From NCBI RefSeq assembly GCF_013409065.1, contig NZ_JACBZP010000001.1, positions 992,001-1,056,000 of the forward strand: DNA of 64,000 nucleotides, in the 5' to 3' direction. Of this stretch, positions 1 to 8,570 are shown piece by piece; position 1 is the stretch's first letter; each line of letters starts with the position of its first letter. Under the pieces are notes generated by a model, which worked only from the letters and a program-made list of their open reading frames with translations, ran no database searches and was not told the origin of the DNA. The position numbers and the translations under genes were made by a program. The stretch is from Spelaeicoccus albus (GTDB lineage Bacteria > Actinomycetota > Actinomycetes > Actinomycetales > Brevibacteriaceae).

Positions 1-1
1 C

Positions 2-1615
2 TGCATGCATACCCGGCTGGCCTTCGAATTGCGCACGGACGCCGGGCGATTGCGGATGCGCGAATTCATGGAGGCAGCGGCCCGGCTCGTTGTGCACCAC
101 GGCGGATCGCTGTCGGGTGAACACGGTGACGGCCGTGCCCGCTCGGAGTTGTTGCCCATCATGTATTCGTCGCGGTTGCGCGCGGCGTTCGCGGATTTCA
201 AGCGGATATGGGACCCGGCAGGCCTCCTGAACCCCGGGACCATCGTCGATCCGGACTCGCTCGATGACAACCTCGCCTTGGCCGGCGTTCCCGAACGCGA
301 ATGGCGCACCAGCTTCCATTTGGAGGAAATGACGCACGGCCACCGCGTGGATCCGTTCGTGCGCGCCGCGCAAAGTTGCGTGGGCATCGGAAAATGCCGG
401 ACGACGTCCGGCGGGGTCATGTGTCCGAGCTACCGGGCCACGCGTGACGAGAAGGACTCGACCCGCGGCCGCGCCCGAGTGCTGCAGGACATGGTGCGCG
501 GCGCGTCCACGCCGGAAGAAGGCTGGAAGTCCGACGAGGTGCGCGATGTGCTCGACCTGTGCCTGTCGTGCAAGGCGTGCTCGACGGACTGCCCGGCCGG
601 CGTCGACATGGCCACGTACAAGTCGGAATTCTTCGACCATTATTACTCCGGCAGGGTCCGCCCGCTTTCGCACTATTCGTTGGGATGGCTTCCGACGTGG
701 CTGAAACTGGCAGGCAAGGTCGCGCCGCTGGTCAACGCCGTGCTCGCCACCCCCGCTGCCAAGGTCGCCGCGCGCGCCGGTGGGCTGACCGACAAGCGAC
801 GGATGCCGAAATTCGCGTCGTCCGCGGCATTGCGCCGTGCGCTGGGCAAATCGGCGCTGGGCAAATCGGCGACGAACCGTCATGCCGACACTGTGCTCGT
901 GATCGACTCGTTCACCAAGGGCTTCCGCCCGCACGTGGCCGAATCGGCCAGACGGGTGCTCGGCTCGGCAGGGCGCACCGTCGAGTGCAACGCCGATGCG
1001 TGCTGCGGCCTGACGTGGATCTCGACGGGGCAGCTCGACAAGGCCAAGGCGCAGATGCGCCGTGCCGTCAAGACGCTGGACGACGGCACCGACAGGCCGG
1101 TCGTCGTGCCCGAGCCCAGTTGCGCGGCGGCCTTCAAAAAAGACATGCCCGAACTTGTGCAGACCGATGCGTCGCGCCGAGTGGCCGGCCGGGTGCGCAG
1201 CTTTGCGGCGTATGTCGGCGAACTGGCGGACGGTGGATTTACACCGGAGTGGCGCGAAGGGCGGGCGCCGGAAGCCGTCACCGTGCAAACGCATTGCCAC
1301 GAGTACTCGGTGTTCGGGGCAAAGACGCAAGAACGCACGCTGAAGTCCATCGGGGTGGGTGCGGTGCGCGAGGCCACCGGCTGCTGCGGCGTAGCCGGCA
1401 ACTTCGGGTTTGAAAAAGAACACTTCGACGTGTCGGTACAAGTCGCCGAACAAGCGCTCGCCCCGGCGCTGCGCGAGACCGGCCGGCAGACGCCGGTGCT
1501 CACCGACGGGTTCAGCTGTCTCATGCAGGTGGACTATCTCGAGCCGAATCGGGTGCCGTTGCATTTGGCCGAACTCATCGACGAGCGAACCACGGATTCC
1601 GGGAGGCGGAACTGA
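2..1615 (+). CDS. FAD/4Fe-4S D-2-hydroxyacid dehydrogenase (glycolate/D-lactate oxidase fusion type), 5' truncated by window
   Basis: The reading frame is already open at the window edge, so the N-terminal FAD-binding (PCMH) domain lies outside. What remains begins in the FAD-oxidase C-terminal domain (GGSLSGEHGDGRARSELL, then LLNPGTIVDP). Two ferredoxin-type 4Fe-4S clusters follow (CVGIGKC...CPSYR near residue 124 and CLSCKACSTDCP near residue 187), then two CCG domains (CCGLTW, CCGVAGNFGFE) near the C terminus. This is the GlcD-GlcF/YdiJ-like fusion layout, which oxidises D-2-hydroxyacids such as D-lactate or D-2-hydroxyglutarate and passes electrons to the respiratory chain. The stop codon overlaps the next start (TGATG), so it is cotranscribed with the GntR regulator. 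The substrate cannot be read from sequence; the context suggests a 2-hydroxyacid from the ectoine-like pathway. Confidence 0.88.
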   Translation, partial: CMHTRLAFELRTDAGRLRMREFMEAAARLVVHHGGSLSGEHGDGRARSELLPIMYSSRLRAAFADFKRIWDPAGLLNPGTIVDPDSLDDNLALAGVPEREWRTSFHLEEMTHGHRVDPFVRAAQSCVGIGKCRTTSGGVMCPSYRATRDEKDSTRGRARVLQDMVRGASTPEEGWKSDEVRDVLDLCLSCKACSTDCPAGVDMATYKSEFFDHYYSGRVRPLSHYSLGWLPTWLKLAGKVAPLVNAVLATPAAKVAARAGGLTDKRRMPKFASSAALRRALGKSALGKSATNRHADTVLVIDSFTKGFRPHVAESARRVLGSAGRTVECNADACCGLTWISTGQLDKAKAQMRRAVKTLDDGTDRPVVVPEPSCAAAFKKDMPELVQTDASRRVAGRVRSFAAYVGELADGGFTPEWREGRAPEAVTVQTHCHEYSVFGAKTQERTLKSIGVGAVREATGCCGVAGNFGFEKEHFDVSVQVAEQALAPALRETGRQTPVLTDGFSCLMQVDYLEPNRVPLHLAELIDERTTDSGRRN

Positions 1616-2322
1616 TGGGCGGAATAGACGTTTTATCGGCCCTGGAAGGCAGGCCGACGTCGGTGCTGATCGCCGACCAGTTGCGCGATCGCATCATCGA
1701 CGGTTCCTTCCACCCGGGAGAACAAGTCACCGAAGCCCAGCTGGCCGCCCGGCTCGAAGTGTCCCGCGGTCCGGTCCGCGAGGCCCTGCAACGGCTGAGC
1801 CAAGAAGGTCTGCTGATCAGCCACCGCAATCGCGGCGTCTTCGTCCTCGACCTCGAACCGGCCGACGTGGCCGAGATCTACTCGGCGCGCGCTGCCGTCG
1901 AACTCGGCGCGGCCGAAGACATCCTGGCCGGCGGCGACGAGACAATCGAAGCGGTGTCCGATGCGCTGGCCGGCGTGCTGGAACGAATGCCGGCAGTCGT
2001 GGCCGCCAGCGACTGGAAGTCGTTGTCGAGCCTCGACCTCGGATTCCATCAGGCGTTCGTTGCCGGCGCGAACAACTCGCGCTTGATCCGCATCTACGAA
2101 ACGCTTGCCGCCGAATCACGTATTTGCATGGTCAATCTTGAGGTGTCGTATCCGCGTGCCGACGTGCTGGTATCCGAGCACGAACGCATTCGCGACTTGC
2201 TGGTGGCACGCGATCACGGAGAACTTGACCGGGCGATCCGCGCGCACATGTCCAGCGCCGTTCGGGACCTCACGGCGTCCATGCGGGCGCAGCAGAAATC
2301 GGCAGGGGAAAGCGCTCCGTGA
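1615..2322 (+). CDS. GntR-family transcriptional regulator, FCD subfamily (first paralogue)
   Basis: A 235-residue protein with an N-terminal winged helix (residues about 15-80, recognition region VSRGPVREALQRLSQEGLL) followed by an all-helical FCD ligand domain with its metal-ligand pattern (D...H about residue 145, then H in HERIRDLL). FCD regulators normally repress neighbouring catabolic genes and are released by an organic acid. It overlaps the upstream oxidase by one base and lies just before the DoeA-like operon, whose leader holds ATTGTCAACAAT. The recognition helix is almost identical to that of the second GntR protein at 9186-9902, so both may read the same operator. The effector is unknown; N-acetyl-diaminobutyrate or another pathway acid is only a guess. 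Confidence 0.9.
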   Translation: MGGIDVLSALEGRPTSVLIADQLRDRIIDGSFHPGEQVTEAQLAARLEVSRGPVREALQRLSQEGLLISHRNRGVFVLDLEPADVAEIYSARAAVELGAAEDILAGGDETIEAVSDALAGVLERMPAVVAASDWKSLSSLDLGFHQAFVAGANNSRLIRIYETLAAESRICMVNLEVSYPRADVLVSEHERIRDLLVARDHGELDRAIRAHMSSAVRDLTASMRAQQKSAGESAP

Positions 2323-2355
2323 CGGCTCCGTAGTTTAGAGTGAGACACACGACAC

Positions 2356-2367
2356 ATTGTCAACAAT
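2356..2367. promoter_or_regulatory. Palindromic operator ATTGTCAACAAT, site 1
   Basis: A perfect palindrome, ATTGT-CA-ACAAT, in the 119-bp leader between the GntR gene and the DoeA-like gene. The same 12-mer (reverse complement ATTGTTGACAAT) occurs at 10764-10775 and 15035-15046. TTGT-N2-ACAA symmetry suits a GntR/FCD dimer. Here it lies just after a possible -10 (TAGTTT or TTTAGAGT near 2332), a position fit for repression. Confidence 0.72.
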
Positions 2368-2441
2368 CGACGACAGATCTTGGGGAGTGAAGCATTGGTG
2401 CTGTGGCTAGGGCACACGTACGCGGGCCGGCGGCGTAGCCC

Positions 2442-3650
2442 ATGACGGTCGACGTTCCAGTGCCGGCCATGGAAATCACGGCCGGCGAATATGCGGCGCG
2501 GCTGGACGCCGTCCGGCACAAGATGGAAAAGCAGGCTCTGGCGGCGTTGCTCATCACCGATCCCGCCAATTTGTACTACCTGACCGGGTACAACGCGTGG
2601 TCGTTTTACACTCCGCAGGTCCTATTCGTGCCGGCCGAGGGTGACCTGATCTTCTTTGCCCGCGAAATGGACGCGAACGGCGCGTTCCGCACCAGTCGGC
2701 TGCCCGTGGACCAGATCATCGGCTATCCCGAGACCTACGTCCACCGTCCGCACGTGCACCCGTTCGACTGGGTGGCGTACAAACTGCGCAAACTCGGCCT
2801 GATCGCGGCGGCAGCGAGCGGCTACGTCGGCCTCGAAATGGATTCGCAGTTCTTCTCTCCCAAGGCCTACCGGGCACTCTTCAACGCCATCCCGGAATGG
2901 AATTTCGTCGATTGCTTCGAACTCGTCAACTGGGTGCGCGTGATCAAATCGCCGGCCGAGATCGAACTGATGCGTGCGGCCGGCAAGGTGTGCACGGCGG
3001 CCATGAACACGGCAATCGAACACGTGCGGGTCGGCGCCCGGCAATGTGATGTGGCGGCGGCCATCAGCGCCGCCCAAATGGCCGGCACGTCGGAATTCGG
3101 CGGCGACTATCCGGCGATAGTGCCAATGATGCCGACCGGCGTCGAAGCCGACACGCCGCACCTGACCTGGAACGATCGACCGTTCAACGCCGGTCAAGGA
3201 GTCGTCATCGAACTTGCCGGCGTGTACCGCCGCTATCACACGCCGCTTGCTCGCACGGTCATGCTGGGCAAGCCCTCGGAGCAGTTGACAAACGTGGCGG
3301 ACGCCGTCGGCGAGGGCATGACTGCGGTGCTCGAGACCGTGCGCCCCGGCGTCGAGGCCCGAGATCTTGCCAAGGCGTGGAACTGGACGCTTGCGAAGTT
3401 CGGTCTGGAGAAACCGTCCCGCATCGGCTATTCGATAGGCGTTGGCTATCCGCCGGACTGGGGCGAACGCACCATCAGCTTGCGCACCGAGGACGAGACC
3501 GTCCTCGCCGAAAACATGACATTCCACCTGATCGGCGGAATGTGGATGGACAATTACGGATTCGAGTTGTCGGAATCGATTCGAGTGACGGCGTCCGGCG
3601 TCGAACAATTCACCGGATTCCCGCTCGAACTGATCATCAAGGAGGACTGA
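2442..3650 (+). CDS. doeA: Ectoine hydrolase-like protein (DoeA/EutD), creatinase-type M24 fold
   Basis: 402 residues with a creatinase N-terminal domain (LYYLTGYNAWSFYTPQ) and an M24 pita-bread domain. Segments that I recognise from ectoine hydrolases include MDANGAFRT, GGDYPAIVPMMPTG, HLTWNDRPF and GYPPDWGERTISLR. The first M24 metal-binding aspartates appear replaced (VVIELAGVYRRYHTPLART instead of the usual ID...SDxTRT), which fits a creatinase-like, metal-free amidohydrolase rather than a prolidase. DoeA opens the ectoine ring to N-acetyl-2,4-diaminobutyrate in the cytosol. It heads an operon with an aminotransferase, an M20 deacylase and an MFS carrier, behind operator site 1. No strong Shine-Dalgarno precedes ATG 2442; ATG 2469 is the alternative start. 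The family assignment is firm, the substrate less so. Confidence 0.8.
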   Translation: MTVDVPVPAMEITAGEYAARLDAVRHKMEKQALAALLITDPANLYYLTGYNAWSFYTPQVLFVPAEGDLIFFAREMDANGAFRTSRLPVDQIIGYPETYVHRPHVHPFDWVAYKLRKLGLIAAAASGYVGLEMDSQFFSPKAYRALFNAIPEWNFVDCFELVNWVRVIKSPAEIELMRAAGKVCTAAMNTAIEHVRVGARQCDVAAAISAAQMAGTSEFGGDYPAIVPMMPTGVEADTPHLTWNDRPFNAGQGVVIELAGVYRRYHTPLARTVMLGKPSEQLTNVADAVGEGMTAVLETVRPGVEARDLAKAWNWTLAKFGLEKPSRIGYSIGVGYPPDWGERTISLRTEDETVLAENMTFHLIGGMWMDNYGFELSESIRVTASGVEQFTGFPLELIIKED

Positions 3651-3652
3651 AC

Positions 3653-4867
3653 ATGTCTCAAGTACGGCCGCCGTTGGCCGCCCGCACGGACAATCTGGTC
3701 GGATCGATCATTGATTCGTCCACATCGCTGCTGGCCGCGCAAACTCACGACATCGTCAGCTTGGCCATGGGCGCTCCGGCCGATGACGCCGTCCCGCTCG
3801 AGACGTTCCGCGAGATCGCCGGCAGCTCGATGGAGCACAGCACCTTGACGTACGGCGCCTCCGAGGGCGAGCCGCGGCTCGTGCGCGAGCTGTTGAATTA
3901 CCTGTCCACCACGGCCGACCCGACCAGCGAGGACCGGATAGTCATCACGGCCGGCGGCATGCAGGGCCTCGACCTGGCCTGCAAACTGTTCGTCGATCCG
4001 GGCGATCTCGTGATCATCGAGAGCCCCACCTACACCAACGGCAGCGCAACGGCACTCAGTTACGGCGCCGATCTGCTTGAAGTGCCGGTCGACACCGACG
4101 GGATGGTCGTCGAGCAGCTGCCCGACCTGGTGGCGAAGACCGGCAAGACGCCGACCGCCATCTACACGATCCCGAACTTCCAAAACCCGTCCGGCACCAC
4201 GCTGTCGGAAGAGCGGCGGCGCCGACTGATCGAGCTGGCGCACGAGTGGGGAGCCGTCATCATCGACGACGACCCGTACGGGCTCTTGCGGTTTGCCGGC
4301 GACGACGTGCCGAGCTTCCGGTCGCTCAGCCCGAACGATCCGCTCATCTTCTCGGTGCGCACATTCTCGAAGATCCTGGCGCCGGGCCTGCGCGTCGGAT
4401 GGGTGGATGTCGATCCGTCCCTGAAGCAGCTGATCATCAACGCCAAGCAGGCGATGGACACGTGCACCAATGTGCCCGCCCAGCACCTGGTGGCCGAATT
4501 CATCCGCCGCGGCGGGCTCGACGAACACCTGGCCGGCCTGCGCAGCGGGTACCGGGAACGCAAGAACGCCATGATCGGCTCGATCGACAAATACCTGGGC
4601 GACCGGGTGCGCACCACCGATCCGGACGGCGGGTTCTTCCTCTGGGTGACGCTGCAGGGCGACGACAAGGCCACGTCGACGCAGAAACTGTTTGAAACGG
4701 CGCTGGCCGAAGGCGTCGCGTTCATTCCGGGCCCGGCCCTGTCCCCGGGCGGGTACTTCGACGACGCCCTGCGCGTGTGCTTCGCCTCGTCGACGCCCGA
4801 GCGTATCGACGAAGGCGTGAAAAGGCTGGCGGCGGCCCTCGACCGTGCGGCGGGCGAGCGTGCCTGA
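3653..4867 (+). CDS. PLP-dependent class I/II aminotransferase (MocR-domain / 2-aminoadipate-transaminase type)
   Basis: 404 residues starting at the ATG six bases after GGAGGA. Fold-type I motifs are clear: TAGGMQGLDL (cofactor phosphate loop), PNFQNPSG, DDDPYG, and the Schiff-base lysine in FSKILAPGLRVGW. The closest families are LysN-like transaminases and the effector domain of MocR regulators. In other organisms the ectoine regulator EnuR is a MocR protein; this one has no winged-helix domain, so it should be a true enzyme. In the operon it could deaminate 2,4-diaminobutyrate or a related diamino acid. The classical ectoine transaminase DoeD is class III, so this would be a non-orthologous replacement (inference). 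Confidence 0.88.
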   Translation: MSQVRPPLAARTDNLVGSIIDSSTSLLAAQTHDIVSLAMGAPADDAVPLETFREIAGSSMEHSTLTYGASEGEPRLVRELLNYLSTTADPTSEDRIVITAGGMQGLDLACKLFVDPGDLVIIESPTYTNGSATALSYGADLLEVPVDTDGMVVEQLPDLVAKTGKTPTAIYTIPNFQNPSGTTLSEERRRRLIELAHEWGAVIIDDDPYGLLRFAGDDVPSFRSLSPNDPLIFSVRTFSKILAPGLRVGWVDVDPSLKQLIINAKQAMDTCTNVPAQHLVAEFIRRGGLDEHLAGLRSGYRERKNAMIGSIDKYLGDRVRTTDPDGGFFLWVTLQGDDKATSTQKLFETALAEGVAFIPGPALSPGGYFDDALRVCFASSTPERIDEGVKRLAAALDRAAGERA

Positions 4868-6074
4868 GGCCACGCGCCCCGACACTGCGGCGGCAATCGC
4901 CGCAGGCATCGATGAAGCGGAGATCGCCGGCCTGGCCTGCGACTTGATCGCTGCGGCCAGTGAGAATCCGGGCGGCACGGAAGCGCACGCCGTCCGCGTT
5001 CTTGCCGCGGCGTGCGCCGAGCGCGGTCTCGACGTCAAAACAACCGACGTCGCGCCGGGCCGGCCGAACCTGGTCGCGAGGTTGCCCGGCGGTGACTCTG
5101 CCGGCTTGGCGTTTCTCGGGCATTCGGACGTCGTGCCTGCGGGCCCGGGGTGGACGCGCGATCCGTTCGGCCCCGAGATCTCGGGCGGCAGGCTGTACGG
5201 CCGCGGGTCGACGGACATGAAGGGCGGCCTCGCCTCGATAGTGGTGGCCATGGGCGCGATCAAAAACGCCGGGATCGAGCTGCCCGGCCCGATCGACTTG
5301 ATATGCACCGTTGACGAAGAAGACGCCGATCTCGGCGTGCGCGCGTACGTCGAGGGCGTGCTGGCCGCGCCGGACGGGCCGCCGTCCTACGCGGCGTGCA
5401 TCGTGGCCGAGCCGACGGACTTGGAGACGGTCATCGCCTGCCGCGGTGCCTGCAATCTGGTTATCGACATCGGCGGTGTTGCCGCCCATGCCGGCCGCCC
5501 ACAGGACGGCGCAAACGCCATCGACGCGGCAGCAAAGGTCATCGGGCTGATTCGGGACGACCACGAGCGGATGACTGCAGCGGCGTCCGGCCTCTTGGGG
5601 TCCGGCACGTGGAATGTGGGCCGGATCGACGGCGGTCACGGCACCTCGATAGTTGCCGACTCGTGCACTATTCACGTGGACCGGCGGCTGATGCCCGGCG
5701 AAAGCGCGGACGGCGTCCGGGACCGGCTGGCGGACGCGATCCGGCAAGCCGGCATCGACACGGGCGGCATCACGGTGACCGTCGATGTCGAGATGGAAAT
5801 GCCCGGATTCTCCACCCCGCCGGACCATCACCTTGTCACGTCCGCGGTGGCGGCTTTGGCGGACGGCGCCGGCATCACCAGCGAGATCGGCGGGTGGACC
5901 GCGGCGTGCGACGGCGGGTTCATCGCCCGGGATCTCGGCGTGCCCACGATCGTGCTCGGGCCGGGAGGACTGAACGATCAGGCCCACCAACCGGACGAGT
6001 CCGTGGCGGTGGACGAATTGGTCAGCGCCGCGCGAGCTTATACGCTATTGGGCTGTGGCACGTACTTCCCCTGA
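4860..6074 (+). CDS. M20-family deacylase (ArgE/DapE-like)
   Basis: About 404 residues. Metal-site motifs are in order: FLGHSDVVP, GRGSTDMKGG (bridging Asp), the catalytic CTVDEEDADLGVRAY, and a lid/dimerisation domain with IGGVAAHAGRPQDGANAI. Enzymes of this family hydrolyse N-acyl amino acids (acetylornithine, succinyl-diaminopimelate) with two zinc ions. GTG 4860 overlaps the aminotransferase stop by 8 bases; GTG 4845 is also possible. Directly after an ectoine hydrolase and an aminotransferase, the natural proposal is removal of the acetyl group from N-acetyl-diaminobutyrate, the job done elsewhere by the unrelated EutE/DoeB. No EutE homologue is in the window. Function is inferred from context only. 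Confidence 0.87.
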   Translation: MPEATRPDTAAAIAAGIDEAEIAGLACDLIAAASENPGGTEAHAVRVLAAACAERGLDVKTTDVAPGRPNLVARLPGGDSAGLAFLGHSDVVPAGPGWTRDPFGPEISGGRLYGRGSTDMKGGLASIVVAMGAIKNAGIELPGPIDLICTVDEEDADLGVRAYVEGVLAAPDGPPSYAACIVAEPTDLETVIACRGACNLVIDIGGVAAHAGRPQDGANAIDAAAKVIGLIRDDHERMTAAASGLLGSGTWNVGRIDGGHGTSIVADSCTIHVDRRLMPGESADGVRDRLADAIRQAGIDTGGITVTVDVEMEMPGFSTPPDHHLVTSAVAALADGAGITSEIGGWTAACDGGFIARDLGVPTIVLGPGGLNDQAHQPDESVAVDELVSAARAYTLLGCGTYFP

Positions 6075-6085
6075 ACGGAGTAATT

Positions 6086-7525
6086 ATGACGGCAGAATCC
6101 ACTACTGCTGACCGCAAGAAGAAGCCAAAGAAGAGCAAGCTTCCCGAGCTGACGAGAGTTCAGGACTTCACTCCCGAACAGCGCAAAACGGTACGCATGT
6201 CGATCGTCGGCTCGGCGCTCGGCAACGCCATCGAATGGTTCGACTACGGGGTTTACGGCTATCTGACGGTTTACATCTCGACCGTGTTCTTTGGCGGCGG
6301 GACAAACGCGCTGATCTTCACCTTTGCCACCTTCGCCGTGTCGTTCCTGGTGCGCCCGCTCGGTGGTATCGTTCTCGGACCGTTGGGTGACCGGATCGGG
6401 CGGCAAAAGGTCATGGTCATCACCATCATTTTGATGACGGTGTGTACCGCCGCGATCGGCGTCCTTCCCACTTACAATTCCGTCGGCATTTTGGCGCCGA
6501 TCCTGCTGATCGTCTTGCGGATGATTCAGGGCTTTTCGACGGGCGGCGAGTACGGCGGCGCCGCGGTGTTCATGGCCGAACATGCCCCGGACAACCGGCG
6601 TGGCTTCTTTGGCTCCTTCCTTGAATTCGGCACGTTCTCCGGGGCGACAGCCGCGGCGATCTTGTGCACGGCTCTGGAGTTGAACTTCGGTGACGACGGA
6701 ATGTTGGCGGGCTGGTGGCGCTTGCCGTTCCTGTGCACGCTGCCGCTCGGCCTTGTCGCGCTGTGGATCCGCACCAAGCTGGAAGACCCGGACGTGTTCA
6801 CCGAGGCCGCCGAGAGCAATGAGACGGAGTCGTCGGCCTTCAGCGCGTTCAAGGACATGGTGCGCAGCTACTGGCGCCAGCTGCTCATCCTGATGGGCTT
6901 CGTGGCGTTGCTCAATGTTGCGTACTATTTGGTACTGACCTACATGCCCACGTTCTTGGGTAAGACGCTCCACTACGGCTTGTTTGAGGCGACAGGGACC
7001 CTGGTGATCGTCCAGCTGATCATCATGGGGCTGATCCCGTTCATGGGCCGGCTTTCCGACAAGATCGGACGCAAGCCGCTGCTCATTACGGCTGCGGCCG
7101 GCTACATCATCCTCCCGGTCCCGGCCGTCATGCTAATGCGGCAAGGCTCGTTCGGATCCATGTTCATCGGCCTGGGGATCCTCGGCCTGTTGCTGGTCGT
7201 GCTGGTGGGCTCGGTGTCCTCGACGCTGCCGGCGCTCTTCCCCACGCACGTACGGTATACGGGCTTTGCAATCGGCTACAACGTGTCCACCGCGCTGTTT
7301 GCCGGCACCGCCAGCACGATAGTGGAATCGCTCGTGGAGAAGACCGGGAACACGCTGATGCCGGGCTTCTACCTGATGGTCTTTGGCGTCATCGGGCTTG
7401 CCGCGATCTTGTGCATGCGAGAAACCGCCGGCCGGTCATTGCGCGGCACCGATCCGCCCGGCGAGGATGATGAAGAGCGTGTGGCCCAAGGACAGATCCC
7501 GATCGGCTACACGAATATCGACTAG
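6086..7525 (+). CDS. MFS transporter, metabolite:H+ symporter family (ProP-like)
   Basis: 479 residues, about 12 membrane segments. ATG follows ACGGAG by five bases. MHS-family signatures: GNAIEWFDYGVYGYL in helix 1, RPLGGIVLGPLGDRIGR after helix 2, and GGEYGGAAVFMAEHAP in helix 4. The lysine-rich N terminus (RKKKPKKSK) is cytosolic. Relatives import proline, betaine, ectoine, citrate or ketoglutarate with protons. As the fourth gene of the DoeA-like operon it is a second importer beside the EhuBCDA system. ProP itself carries ectoine and betaine, so a compatible-solute substrate is reasonable but not proven. A strong hairpin follows the gene. Confidence 0.88.
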   Translation: MTAESTTADRKKKPKKSKLPELTRVQDFTPEQRKTVRMSIVGSALGNAIEWFDYGVYGYLTVYISTVFFGGGTNALIFTFATFAVSFLVRPLGGIVLGPLGDRIGRQKVMVITIILMTVCTAAIGVLPTYNSVGILAPILLIVLRMIQGFSTGGEYGGAAVFMAEHAPDNRRGFFGSFLEFGTFSGATAAAILCTALELNFGDDGMLAGWWRLPFLCTLPLGLVALWIRTKLEDPDVFTEAAESNETESSAFSAFKDMVRSYWRQLLILMGFVALLNVAYYLVLTYMPTFLGKTLHYGLFEATGTLVIVQLIIMGLIPFMGRLSDKIGRKPLLITAAAGYIILPVPAVMLMRQGSFGSMFIGLGILGLLLVVLVGSVSSTLPALFPTHVRYTGFAIGYNVSTALFAGTASTIVESLVEKTGNTLMPGFYLMVFGVIGLAAILCMRETAGRSLRGTDPPGEDDEERVAQGQIPIGYTNID

Positions 7526-7536
7526 TCCGACGACCG

Positions 7537-7568
7537 ACCGGCCCGCCGAAATCATTCGGCGGGCCGGT
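7537..7568 (+). terminator. Perfect 14-bp hairpin after the DoeA-like operon
   Basis: Arms 7537-7550 (ACCGGCCCGCCGAA) and 7555-7568 are exact reverse complements around the loop ATCA. It begins 12 bases after the MFS stop. There is no T run, as is common for actinobacterial intrinsic terminators. The hydroxyacid dehydrogenase start is only 22 bp further on, so readthrough or attenuation is possible. Confidence 0.72.
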
Positions 7569-7590
7569 ATGGCCTGAAAGGAGCCCTGCA

Positions 7591-8556
7591 ATGAGCGACA
7601 AGCCGGTAGTCGCCGTCCTGTATGCCAACGAGCTGCCCCCGGGCCGCGAGAGGCTCGAGGCGATGGCCGCCGTCCGATATGCCACGGTGGACGGCCTGGC
7701 CGACGCAGTTGACGGCGCGGATGCACTGTTCTTGTGGGACTTCTTCTCGACCGCAGTCAAGGATGTCTGGGATCGCGCCGGATCGCTGAAATGGATCCAC
7801 GTGGCTGCGGCCGGCGTCGACAAGCTCATGTTCGACGAGCTTGCCGACTCGGATGTCGTCGTGACGAATTCCGGGGGCATCTTCGACCGGCCGATCGCCG
7901 AGTTCGTGCTGGGCAGCATGCTCTCGTTCGCCAAGGACATGCCGCTGTCATTTCGGCTGCAGTCGCAAAAGGTGTGGCGGCACCGCGAGACCGAACGCCT
8001 CGACGACAAGAGCGCCGTGATCGTCGGCACCGGCGCCATCGGACGCGAGATCGCCCGGTTGCTGGCGGCCGTCGACGTGTCGGTGGCCGGAGCAGGCCGC
8101 ACGGCGCGCAGCGGTGACGAGGACTTCGGCGAGGTGTACGAATCGGCCCGGCTTGCCGAATATGCCGGCGACTTCGACTACGTCATTGTCGTGGCCCCGC
8201 TGACGCCCGCGACGCGGAACTTGGTCGACGCCGACGTTTTGGCGGCCATGAAGCCCACGGCGCGGCTGATCAACGTCGGCCGCGGCGAATCGGTGGACGC
8301 CGATGCGCTCGCCGACGCGTTGAGCGGCGAATCGATCGCCGGAGCGGCGCTTGACGTGTTCAGTCCCGAACCGTTGCCGGAATCCAGCCCGCTGTGGGAA
8401 ATGGACAACGTGCTGGTGTCGCCGCACATGTCCGGTGACGCCGTCGGCTGGCTGGAACGGCTTTCCGACCTGTTTGCCGCCAACCTAGACCGGTATTGCC
8501 GGGATGCGGAACTCGTGAACATCGTCGACAAACGCCTGGGCTTCGTCCCCCGGTGA
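7591..8556 (+). CDS. NAD-dependent D-2-hydroxyacid dehydrogenase
   Basis: 321 residues; AAGGAG lies 9 bases before ATG. The protein has the split catalytic domain of the family, the nucleotide-binding loop VGTGAIGREIARLL (about residues 148-161), the INVGRGESVD strand and the active-site histidine in VLVSPHMSGDA. The catalytic Arg (in INVGRGESVD) and Glu (in FSPEPLP) are at expected places. It reduces 2-ketoacids to D-2-hydroxyacids or the reverse. It is the last gene of the block, separated from the MFS gene by a hairpin. Paired with the FAD/Fe-S D-2-hydroxyacid oxidase at the start of the window it suggests a 2-keto/D-2-hydroxy acid step in this pathway (inference). Confidence 0.88.
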   Translation: MSDKPVVAVLYANELPPGRERLEAMAAVRYATVDGLADAVDGADALFLWDFFSTAVKDVWDRAGSLKWIHVAAAGVDKLMFDELADSDVVVTNSGGIFDRPIAEFVLGSMLSFAKDMPLSFRLQSQKVWRHRETERLDDKSAVIVGTGAIGREIARLLAAVDVSVAGAGRTARSGDEDFGEVYESARLAEYAGDFDYVIVVAPLTPATRNLVDADVLAAMKPTARLINVGRGESVDADALADALSGESIAGAALDVFSPEPLPESSPLWEMDNVLVSPHMSGDAVGWLERLSDLFAANLDRYCRDAELVNIVDKRLGFVPR

Positions 8557-8570
8557 CCCTTCGTCCGGCA

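Noticed and set aside
444-1524. Several long open frames on both strands inside the FAD/Fe-S oxidase gene
   Set aside because: They are GC-rich shadow frames, rich in Arg/Pro/Ala with no domain, while the oxidase frame has full cysteine motifs.
2442-3650. Ordinary Xaa-Pro dipeptidase
   Set aside because: Metal ligands are replaced and the conserved words are those of ectoine hydrolases; the neighbours are an EhuB-type importer and EutA-like proteins.
3653-4867. EnuR/MocR-type regulator of ectoine genes
   Set aside because: The protein has only the aminotransferase domain; no winged-helix region precedes it and a clear GGAGGA-ATG start fixes the N terminus.
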